DNA of 64,000 nucleotides from Streptomyces sclerotialus (GTDB lineage: Bacteria > Actinomycetota > Actinomycetes > Streptomycetales > Streptomycetaceae). The position numbers were made by a program, and so were the translations under genes. The notes under the pieces are model-generated. The model had not been told where the DNA came from. It saw only the letters and a program-made list of their open reading frames with translations, and ran no database searches. This document shows, in pieces, positions 17,952-25,023 of this stretch. The stretch spans positions 7,068,001-7,132,000 of the forward strand of contig NZ_JBFOHP010000002.1 in assembly GCF_040907265.1 (NCBI RefSeq), written 5' to 3'. Every line of letters begins with the position of its first letter. Position 1 is the first letter of the stretch.

Positions 17952-18875
17952 GTGCGGCAACAGGTGCACGGGGCGCGGCCGGGCGGCGGGCGCGACACAG
18001 CGGGGAAGTGGCCGGCGGTGCTGGTCGCGGCGGTGGTGCTGTACCTGGCGTGCGTACTGGCCCTGGAAGCCGCTGGGCTGTGGGAGGTGACGCAGGAGTC
18101 GGTGGAGCGGCCCGACAGCCTCCTGTGGTTGCCGATACTGGCGCCTGTAGGGGCACTGTGCGGCGCACCGGTCTTCTTCGCAGCCGTGGGAGCGTTCGTC
18201 CTGCCGACGCTCGCGCTGGCCCGCCGGGCGGGGCGGGACTGGTGGTGGGTACCGGTCGTCGCGGCCCTCGTGGCGCTGGTGGCCGCGCTCGCGACGGCCG
18301 CTCTCGGCGCGGGCCGTGCCACCGTCCTGTGGCTGTGGCCGCTGCTGTGGGTGTCGGTCGGCGGAGCGGCGCTGCTCGCCCGGTGTGTCACGCTGCGCAC
18401 CCCCTCCGGAGCGCGTCCGGGTCTGCTGGTTTCCAAGGTGGCCGGTTGCGGGGTCCTGGCCGTCGTGGTCGTCCACGCGCTGGGCGCGGCGGCGGTACGG
18501 ACCGGGTCGATCGACGCCTACCGCCCACCGCGTCTGTCGCCGGCCCACATGACCGGCGCGTGGAGCGACGGCCGCGGCGGTACGCTCCGGCTCGCCGGTG
18601 ACGGCACGGCAGCCGCCGACCGCTTGCTGTCCGAGGACTTCGATCACGCATTCGGTGACGTGCGCTGTGACGGCTCGGGCACCTGGACTCACGAGCCGGC
18701 CGACGACCCCTGGGACCAGACCGTCACGATCGACATCGGCGGCTGTTCGGGCTCGGAGTGGCGCATCAGCGGCACGCGGGCCCGGCCGAAGCTGGCCTAC
18801 CAGTACGGGGACCCGGACAAGCCGCGGTGGTACACGCTGACCCGGACGCGGGGTGCCGCGGGCGCGGGCGGGTAG
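17952..18875 (+). CDS. Hypothetical membrane protein
   Basis: 307-residue protein of unknown family. Four hydrophobic segments lie at about residues 20-42, 58-85, 96-118 and 124-142, and a fifth near 160-180. A hydrophilic C-terminal domain of about 120 residues follows (MTGAWSDGRGGTLRLAGDGTA... WYTLTR), resembling small extracytoplasmic beta-rich modules found in Streptomyces membrane proteins. GTG start 17952 with a weak GGGTGG upstream. It lies 56 bp before larA on the same strand, but nothing links it to lactate metabolism. Confidence 0.65.
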   Translation: MRQQVHGARPGGGRDTAGKWPAVLVAAVVLYLACVLALEAAGLWEVTQESVERPDSLLWLPILAPVGALCGAPVFFAAVGAFVLPTLALARRAGRDWWWVPVVAALVALVAALATAALGAGRATVLWLWPLLWVSVGGAALLARCVTLRTPSGARPGLLVSKVAGCGVLAVVVVHALGAAAVRTGSIDAYRPPRLSPAHMTGAWSDGRGGTLRLAGDGTAAADRLLSEDFDHAFGDVRCDGSGTWTHEPADDPWDQTVTIDIGGCSGSEWRISGTRARPKLAYQYGDPDKPRWYTLTRTRGAAGAGG

Positions 18876-18931
18876 CGGAATCGGATGCGGGCCCCTTGCG
18901 GGCCGGGGGTGGGCTCGGAGATCGTTCCGGC

Positions 18932-20245
18932 ATGAGGGTGAACGGGTATCCGGAGGACGGGGCGCGGGGTGAGGGGACGGCGTCCGGCGCCGCCCGCATC
19001 GGAGGGGCCGGTACGGTGCTCACCGATGCGCAGGTGACGGAGTTCGTCTCCGGGCAGCTGGCCGGGGCCGACGTGGACGGGCGCAGTGTCTGTGTCGTCG
19101 TGCCCGACGGGACGCGCAGCTGTCCGCTGCCGCTGCTGCTGTCCGCCGTGCACGGTGCGCTCGCCGGGCGGGTGAGCCGGCTGACCGTACTGATCGCGCT
19201 CGGCACCCACGCCGCCATGGACGAGCCGCGGCTGGCCCGGCACCTGGGCTACCCGGAGGGCGAGCTCGCGGCGCGGTACCCGGGCATGACCGTGCGGAAC
19301 CACGAGTGGTGGGACCCGGACACCTTCGTCTCGCTCGGCACGATCTCCGCCGACCGGGTCGGCGAGCTGTCCGGCGGGCTGCTGCACCATGCCGTGGACG
19401 TCCGCCTGAACCGCGCCGTCGTCGACCACGACGTCACCCTCGTGCTCGGTCCCGTCTTCCCGCACGAGGTCGTCGGCTTCTCCGGCGGCAACAAATACTT
19501 CTTCCCCGGTGTCGCGGGCGCGGACATCATCGACCTCTCGCACTGGCTGGGCGCCCTGATCAGCAGTGCGGAGATCATCGGCACCCGCGGCAGCACGCCC
19601 GTACGCGCACTCATCGACGAGGCCGCGGCCCTCATCCCCGGCCGCCGCCTCGCCCTCTGCGTCGTCGCGCAGTCGGGGACGGACGCGCTGCACTCCGTCG
19701 CGTACGGCACACCGGAGGACGCCTGGGCCGCGGCGGCCGAGGTGTCCGCCGAGACCCATGTGCGCTACCTGGACGCGCCCGTGCGGCGCGTCCTGTCGGT
19801 CATGCCGGAGAAGTACGAGGACATCTGGACCGCCGCCAAGGGCTTCTACAAGCTGGAACCGGTGGTCGCGGACGGCGGCGAGGTCATCCTCTACGCGCCG
19901 CACATCACGCAGCTCTCCGCGATGCACCCGGAGATCGCCGATATCGGATACCACTGCCGGGACTACTTCACCAAGCAGTGGGACCGGTTCCGGCACCTGC
20001 ACTGGGGCGTGCTGGCCCACTCCACGCACCTGCGCGGCGCGGGCACGTACGACGCGGAGACCGGCGAGGAGCGCTGCCGGGTCACGGTCACGCTCGCCAC
20101 CGGCATCCCGGAGGACGTCGTACGCGCCGCGAACCTCGACCACCTCGACCCGGCCGGCATCGACCCCGCCGCCTTCGCCGCGGACCCGGACACCCTGGTC
20201 GTGCCGCACGCGGGCGAGATCCTGCACCGGCTGCGCACGAAATGA
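18932..20245 (+). CDS. larA: LarA-type nickel-pincer racemase
   Basis: 437-residue homologue of lactate racemase LarA, which uses the nickel pincer nucleotide (NPN) to racemise 2-hydroxyacids. Positions matching the known active site are present: His93 (GTHAAM), His178 (PHEVVGFSGG), Lys188 (GGNKYFFPG, the Lys that binds NPN covalently) and His204 (LSHW). Start ATG 18932. It is followed after 10 bp by larE and then larB, the cofactor-synthesis genes, so a functional NPN enzyme is likely. The LarA family also includes racemases or epimerases of other hydroxyacids, so lactate is the default substrate but not proven. Confidence 0.9.
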   Translation: MRVNGYPEDGARGEGTASGAARIGGAGTVLTDAQVTEFVSGQLAGADVDGRSVCVVVPDGTRSCPLPLLLSAVHGALAGRVSRLTVLIALGTHAAMDEPRLARHLGYPEGELAARYPGMTVRNHEWWDPDTFVSLGTISADRVGELSGGLLHHAVDVRLNRAVVDHDVTLVLGPVFPHEVVGFSGGNKYFFPGVAGADIIDLSHWLGALISSAEIIGTRGSTPVRALIDEAAALIPGRRLALCVVAQSGTDALHSVAYGTPEDAWAAAAEVSAETHVRYLDAPVRRVLSVMPEKYEDIWTAAKGFYKLEPVVADGGEVILYAPHITQLSAMHPEIADIGYHCRDYFTKQWDRFRHLHWGVLAHSTHLRGAGTYDAETGEERCRVTVTLATGIPEDVVRAANLDHLDPAGIDPAAFAADPDTLVVPHAGEILHRLRTK

Positions 20246-20255
20246 GGAGCCGCAC

Positions 20256-21131
20256 ATGACATCCGACCGGCTTCCGCAGCTCACGGGCGCCGACGCCGAA
20301 GCGGCCGACGCGGTGGCCGCGCTGCTGCGCGGCACCGCGCCCCTGGGCATCGCCTTCTCCGGCGGCGTCGACTCCTCGCTGCTGCTGGCCCTCGCCGTAC
20401 GGGCGCTCGGCGCCGGACAGGTCCTCGCGGTCCTCGGCGTTTCGCCCAGCCTCGCCGCCGACGAACGCGCCGGGGCCCACCGGGTGGCCGCCCACATCGG
20501 CGCCCGGGTCGTCGAAGTCGCCACGTACGAAGGGGAGTCGGCGGCCTACCGCGCCAACGGGCCGGACCGCTGCTTCCACTGCAAGGACGAGCTGTTCACC
20601 AGGATCTCGGACGAGGTCGCCGCCGAGCACGGCCTCGTGGCCGTCGCGTACGGGGAGAACGCGGACGACGCCCGCCGCCCGGACCGGCCCGGCAGCCGCG
20701 CCGCCACCGAACACCGCGTGCTGCGGCCGCTCGCCGACGCGGGCCTGGACAAGGCCGCCGTACGCCGCCTCGCCCGCGCCCTCCGGCTGCCCTGTGCCGA
20801 CAAGCCGGCCGCGCCCTGCCTGGCCTCCCGCATCCCGCACTTCGACGAGGTCTCGCCCGCCAAGCTCGGCCAGGTCGAACGGGCCGAGAAGGCGCTGCGG
20901 GGGCTGGGCTTCAGCGACTGCCGGGTGCGGCACCACGGGGAGGTGGCACGCGTCGAACTGCCGGTCGCGGAGATCGCCCGCGCCGCCTCCGGCGAGCTGC
21001 GTGAGGCGGTGCTGAGCGCCGTGCGCGCGGCCGGCTTCCGCATGGTCGCGGTCGATCTGGCGGGCATCCAGTCGGGCGCGTTCACCCTGCCCCTGGTCGG
21101 CGTGACGGAGGGCCATGACCACCATGCGTGA
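20256..21131 (+). CDS. larE: LarE, ATP-dependent sacrificial sulfur transferase
   Basis: 291-residue PP-loop ATP pyrophosphatase that donates sulfur to the pyridinium ring during NPN cofactor synthesis. PP-loop SGGVDSS at residues 35-41. Cys188 in PCLASRIP corresponds to the sacrificial Cys of Lactobacillus LarE. Also CFHC at 106-109. Start ATG 20256, preceded by GAGGAG. Overlaps the larB start region. Confidence 0.92.
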   Translation: MTSDRLPQLTGADAEAADAVAALLRGTAPLGIAFSGGVDSSLLLALAVRALGAGQVLAVLGVSPSLAADERAGAHRVAAHIGARVVEVATYEGESAAYRANGPDRCFHCKDELFTRISDEVAAEHGLVAVAYGENADDARRPDRPGSRAATEHRVLRPLADAGLDKAAVRRLARALRLPCADKPAAPCLASRIPHFDEVSPAKLGQVERAEKALRGLGFSDCRVRHHGEVARVELPVAEIARAASGELREAVLSAVRAAGFRMVAVDLAGIQSGAFTLPLVGVTEGHDHHA

Positions 21132-21852
21132 GGGCACACCGGACCCCGCTGACGCCATGCTCGCCGGCCTCGCCGAGCTGGACCACGACCGCGCCGCGCG
21201 GCGCGGGTACCCCGAGGCCGTCTACTGCGAGGGCAAGACGGCGGCCCAGGTCGGTGCCATCGCCGCCGCGGTACGCGAGCGGTACGCCGAGCCCGGGGAC
21301 GCGGCATCCCGCGTTCCGGCCACCCTCTTCACCCGGGCGGACGACGGACACGCCAAGGCGGTGCTGGCCGAACTCCCCGACGCACGCCACGACACGGAGG
21401 CCCGCCTGCTCGCCTGGCCGCCGGCGCCGCCGCCCGCGACCGGCGGCAAGGTGACCGTGGTCTGCGCCGGCACCTCCGACCTGCCCGTGGCCCGGGAAGC
21501 CCTGCTCACCGCCGGCTACCTCGGCCGGGAGACCGAGTTCGTCGCGGACGTGGGCGTCGCCGGGCTGCACCGCGTCCTCGGCAAGCTCGACCTGCTGCGC
21601 TCCGCGCGGGCCGTGGTCGTCGTCGCGGGCATGGACGGCGCGCTGCCCAGCGTCGTGGCCGGGCTGGTCGCGGCGCCGGTCGTCGCCGTGCCGACCTCCG
21701 TCGGGTACGGCGCCGCCTTCGGCGGCCTCGCCCCGCTGCTGGCCATGCTCAACGCCTGCGCTCCGGGCGTCGCGGTGGTCAACATCGACAACGGCTACGG
21801 CGCGGGCCACCTGGCGGCCCAGATCGCCGCCCCGTTCCCGGCCGGGCCCTGA
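21115..21852 (+). CDS. larB: LarB, pyridinium-3,5-biscarboxylic acid mononucleotide synthase
   Basis: 242-245 residues. LarB carboxylates and hydrolyses nicotinic acid adenine dinucleotide, the first step of NPN synthesis. The C-terminal half is a PurE-like AIR-carboxylase fold with CAGTSDLPVAREA, VVVVAGMDGALPSVVAGL and TSVGYGAAFGG. The start may be ATG 21115 (2 bp after GGAGGG) or ATG 21124, which is better spaced. Either overlaps larE, giving coupled translation. Confidence 0.9.
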   Translation: MTTMREGTPDPADAMLAGLAELDHDRAARRGYPEAVYCEGKTAAQVGAIAAAVRERYAEPGDAASRVPATLFTRADDGHAKAVLAELPDARHDTEARLLAWPPAPPPATGGKVTVVCAGTSDLPVAREALLTAGYLGRETEFVADVGVAGLHRVLGKLDLLRSARAVVVVAGMDGALPSVVAGLVAAPVVAVPTSVGYGAAFGGLAPLLAMLNACAPGVAVVNIDNGYGAGHLAAQIAAPFPAGP

Positions 21853-21859
21853 CGACTCC

Positions 21860-22171
21860 CTACGCCGACCGGGCAGGGCTCCGGCCTGGGCGGGTACCGC
21901 CGGGTACGCACTCCCGCAGCCGGGCCCGCGCAGCCTCACATCCGGGATCTGCGTACGTCGACCTCACAGCCGGCGCGAACGGGTCGAAGCCGTGCTCGGC
22001 CGGCCGGCGAACCCCCAGCAGGCTTCGCAACGACCACCACGCGCGGATCACGCCGAGGCCGGCGTCGGTGCGCGCCTGATCGGCGTCCGCCTTCAGGAAC
22101 ACGTCGCCGACGCGCGGGGCCGGGCGTGCGAAGCGGGCGACGACGACCTCGGCCTCATCCATGGCGACCAC
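21860..22171 (-). pseudogene. Internally deleted aminoglycoside-phosphotransferase-like remnant
   Basis: About 100 codons. The first 36 residues (EAEVVVARFARPAPRVGDVFLKADADQ...) resemble the N-terminal lobe of actinobacterial aminoglycoside/choline kinase-type phosphotransferases. The following part (VIRAWWSLRSLLGVRR...EHGFDPFAP) resembles their extreme C-terminus. The ATP/Mg catalytic core between them (HGD, IDxxD) is missing. I read this as a decayed gene with a large in-frame internal deletion. It sits between convergent larB and larC. ATG at 22162 or GTG at 22171. The family link is from memory of such proteins and should be tested by search. Confidence 0.45.
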
Positions 22172-22175
22172 TTCC

Positions 22176-22205
22176 GTCAGGAGTCCTGTTGTGTCAGGAG
22201 TCCTG
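22176..22205. repeat. Direct repeat of a CAGGAGTCCTG dyad
   Basis: GTCAGGAGTCCTG occurs at 22176-22188 and again at 22193-22205, spaced by 17 bp. Each copy contains the palindrome CAGGA-G-TCCTG. The second copy includes the larC stop codon. Possibly a duplication or a regulatory/terminating element. Confidence 0.6.
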
Positions 22206-23435
22206 AGAGGCCCCCGCGGGCAGCGCGGCGTCCGGTACCAGGCCGGCCGCCACCGCCGCCGCGACCGCGGCGTCCAGGACCGTGCCCGCGGGCAGCCCCC
22301 GTTCGGCGGCCAGCGCGGCCACGTCGTCGAACTCGGGGGTGGCCCGTACGATCACCCCGCCGCGGTGCGCGACCTTGACCGGCACCTCGCCGCCGCCCGC
22401 CACGGGGACGCGCACCCACGTACGCTGGAGCGCGGTCTTGCGTACGGCCGACTCGCGTACCCCGATCGTGGTCGTCTCGCGGAAGATCAGGTCGCGCAGC
22501 GCGTCGGCCCGCTGCCGCGGTGCCAGCACGCGCAGGGTGTGCGCGGGGCGGCCCTTCTTCATCACGATGGGCACCAGCCAGGCGTCCGAGGCCCCGGCCG
22601 CCAGGAGCGAGGCGAGCACGCCGGGCCACAGCCGCGGGTCCAGGTCGTCGACGTTGGCCTCCAGGACGACGGCGGAGGTCTCCTGGTCGGTGCCGGACGC
22701 GGCCGCCGCCGGGGCTCCGAGCACCACCCGTACGACGTTCGGGCGTCCCGGGGTGTCCCGCGTGCCCGCGCCGACGCCGGTCGCCTCGGCCCGCAGCCGC
22801 GGCAGGTCGCCGCACTCCGTGGCCAGCGCGGTCACCAGTGCCATGCCGGTCGGCGTGGCCAGTTCGCCCGTGCCGCCGCCCACCACCTCCCAGCCCGCGG
22901 CCAGTTCGAGCACGGCGGGCACCGGCACCGGCAGGTCACCGTGTGCCGTACGCACCCGGCCGGAGCCGAGCGCGACCGCGCTCGCGGTGACCCGGGCGAT
23001 CCCCAGGTCGTGCAGGGCGGCGCAGACCCCGACCACGTCCGCTATCGAGTCCCACGCGCCGACCTCGTGGAAGTGCACGTCCTCGACGGACACGCCGTGC
23101 ACCCGGGCCTCCGCGGCCGCGAGCCGGCCGAAGACCGCCAGGGCACGGTCGCCCACGGGCCCCGGCAGCCCGGCCTCCTCGATCCGGCCTCTGATGGCGC
23201 GCCAGGTGCGGTGCGGGTGGTCCTCGGCCAGCGGTTCGACGTCGACCTTCGTGGCCCGCAGCCCGGCGCGGGTGACGGACGCCTGCGCCAGCCGTACGGC
23301 GCCGGGGATCACCGCGTCGACCGCCTGCTGCGCGGCCGCCGGCGAGGCCCCGGCGTCGACCAGCGCGCCGAGCAGCATGTCCCCGGCGACGCCCGAGGTG
23401 ACGTCGAGCCAGGCGTCCCGGTACGGGGCGGTCAT
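22194..23435 (-). CDS. larC: LarC, nickel insertase for pincer cofactor
   Basis: 413-residue CTP-dependent nickel insertase that completes NPN synthesis. The N-terminal DVTSGVAGDMLLGAL motif and HFHEVGAWDSIADVVG are characteristic, and METAL-binding-like ANVDDLDPRLWPGVL opens the C-terminal domain. It is a single uninterrupted frame, unlike Lactobacillus larC, which needs a programmed frameshift to join LarC1 and LarC2. ATG start 23435. It faces larA-larE-larB across the phosphotransferase remnant, so it has its own promoter. A 21-bp repeat array lies upstream. Confidence 0.9.
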   Translation of the reverse strand: MTAPYRDAWLDVTSGVAGDMLLGALVDAGASPAAAQQAVDAVIPGAVRLAQASVTRAGLRATKVDVEPLAEDHPHRTWRAIRGRIEEAGLPGPVGDRALAVFGRLAAAEARVHGVSVEDVHFHEVGAWDSIADVVGVCAALHDLGIARVTASAVALGSGRVRTAHGDLPVPVPAVLELAAGWEVVGGGTGELATPTGMALVTALATECGDLPRLRAEATGVGAGTRDTPGRPNVVRVVLGAPAAAASGTDQETSAVVLEANVDDLDPRLWPGVLASLLAAGASDAWLVPIVMKKGRPAHTLRVLAPRQRADALRDLIFRETTTIGVRESAVRKTALQRTWVRVPVAGGGEVPVKVAHRGGVIVRATPEFDDVAALAAERGLPAGTVLDAAVAAAVAAGLVPDAALPAGASQDS

Positions 23436-23540
23436 GCGGTCATCTCCTGGCGGCCGGGCGGGCGGAGGTACGGCGGAGCGGACATACCACCGATCCTATG
23501 GACCCGGTCCGTCCCGTGCGACCAGGTCTTTCCCTCCGGA

Positions 23541-23597
23541 CCCTGACGGGGTGCCGCCGGGCCCTGACGGGGTGCCGCCGGACCCTGACGGGGTGCC
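23541..23597. repeat. 21-bp tandem repeat upstream of larC
   Basis: Three copies of CCCTGACGGGGTGCCGCCGG(G/A), the last one diverging at its end. Located between the asparaginase stop (23617) and the larC start (23435), both on the minus strand. No frame on either strand suggests a gene. Confidence 0.85.
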
Positions 23598-23616
23598 CGC
23601 ACCGGCTCCGGCGGGA

Positions 23617-24780
23617 TCAGGTGTTCGGCGGCGTCTCGTCGGCGAAGATCTTGGTGAAGACGGTGCCGTCCTCGGTGAGGTAGGCGTGCAACATGCCCTC
23701 GCTGCTGTGCGGCGCGTCGAAGGTCCCCTTGCGGTCCAGTGCGATCACCCCGCCGTCGCCGCCCAGCTTCGGCAGCCGTTCGACGAGTACCTCGTACGCC
23801 GCCGCTGCCACGTCCTTGCCGCCGAACTCCATGAGGTTCGAGATCGTGGCGGTCGCGGCGCCGCGCAGGAAGACCTCCCCGGCACCGGTGGCGCTGGCCG
23901 CGACGGTGGCGTTCTTCGCGTACGTACCGGCGCCGATCACGGGGGAGTCGCCGATCCGGCCCGGCAGCTTGTTCGTGAGACCGCCGGTGGAGGTGGCCGC
24001 GGCCAGATCGCGCTTCCGGTCGCGGGCGACCGCGCCCACGGTGCCCTTCGCCTGCTCGTCCGCGAGGGCCGCGGCGGCGGAGCGGGCACCGGTGGTCTTC
24101 TTCTTGGCCGCCAGCAGGGCGTCCCAGCGGGCCTGGGTCCAGTAGTAGTCCTGCGTCACCGTCTCCAGGCCGCTGCGGGCCGCGAAGTCGTCGGCGCCCT
24201 CCCCGGACAACAGGACGTGCGGCGACTTCTCCATGACCAGGCGGGCCGCCGAAACGGGATTGCGGACGCTGCGCACCCCGGCGACCGCGCCCGCCGCCAG
24301 GTCCGAGCCGCGCATGACCGACGCGTCCAGCTCGTGCCCGGCGTCCGCGGTGAAGACGGCGCCCTTGCCCGCGTTGAAGAGCGGGTCGTCCTCCAGGGAG
24401 CGGACCGCGGCCTCGACGGCCGAGACGCTGTCACCGCCCCGGTCCAGCACCCTCTGCCCGGCCCGCACCGCGTCCGCGAGTCCGTCCCGGTACGCCTTCT
24501 CCCGCTCGGGCGAGGTCTCGTCGCGCCGCAGGGCGGTCCCCGCGCCGCCGTGCACGGCGAGCACCACATGGCGGGCGTCGGGCCGCGCCTTGCCCTGCGG
24601 CGCTCCGGCCGCCGTCAGCCGTCCGGCGGCGGGCGCGTCCGGCGCGCCGTCCGCCGCGGGACCGCCGCCGGCCCCGTACGGTACGGCGGTCAGCAGCGCG
24701 GCGGCCACCGCGGCCGCGGCCAGTACGGGCAGTGTCCAGGGACGGGAAGCGAGCCTTCTGGGACGTGGACGGGAACGCAT
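23617..24780 (-). CDS. Isoaspartyl peptidase/L-asparaginase (Ntn hydrolase), exported
   Basis: 387-residue plant-type asparaginase/isoaspartyl dipeptidase. The N-terminal basic segment and hydrophobic core (about residues 14-35) suggest a signal peptide or anchor. The catalytic domain starts at VVLAVHGGAGTALRRDE. It contains NAGKGAVFTADAGHELDASVM and the autoprocessing site KGTVGAVARD, in which the Thr becomes the N-terminal nucleophile after self-cleavage. Start ATG 24780 with GAGGAGG upstream; longer frames to 24894 lack a ribosome site. Confidence 0.9.
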   Translation of the reverse strand: MRSRPRPRRLASRPWTLPVLAAAAVAAALLTAVPYGAGGGPAADGAPDAPAAGRLTAAGAPQGKARPDARHVVLAVHGGAGTALRRDETSPEREKAYRDGLADAVRAGQRVLDRGGDSVSAVEAAVRSLEDDPLFNAGKGAVFTADAGHELDASVMRGSDLAAGAVAGVRSVRNPVSAARLVMEKSPHVLLSGEGADDFAARSGLETVTQDYYWTQARWDALLAAKKKTTGARSAAAALADEQAKGTVGAVARDRKRDLAAATSTGGLTNKLPGRIGDSPVIGAGTYAKNATVAASATGAGEVFLRGAATATISNLMEFGGKDVAAAAYEVLVERLPKLGGDGGVIALDRKGTFDAPHSSEGMLHAYLTEDGTVFTKIFADETPPNT

Positions 24781-25023
24781 GCATCCTCCTCGCCGTTCGG
24801 TGCGCGGGACCACGGACGGACCACCAAGCGGATGCACCGTACAGGCGGATGTGCCGTGTGCGCACCAGGGCGAAAGGGGCCGACAAAAGTCCAAGTCCCG
24901 ACCGGCGAGGCGGCATTGACGTCCGTTCCCGCATGTCGGAGGCTTGCGAGCGGTTCAGGCACCGGCTCCGTCCCCCCATGGGGCGGCCGCGCTCCCGCAG
25001 TCCGCCACACCCCCGGAGGCCAC

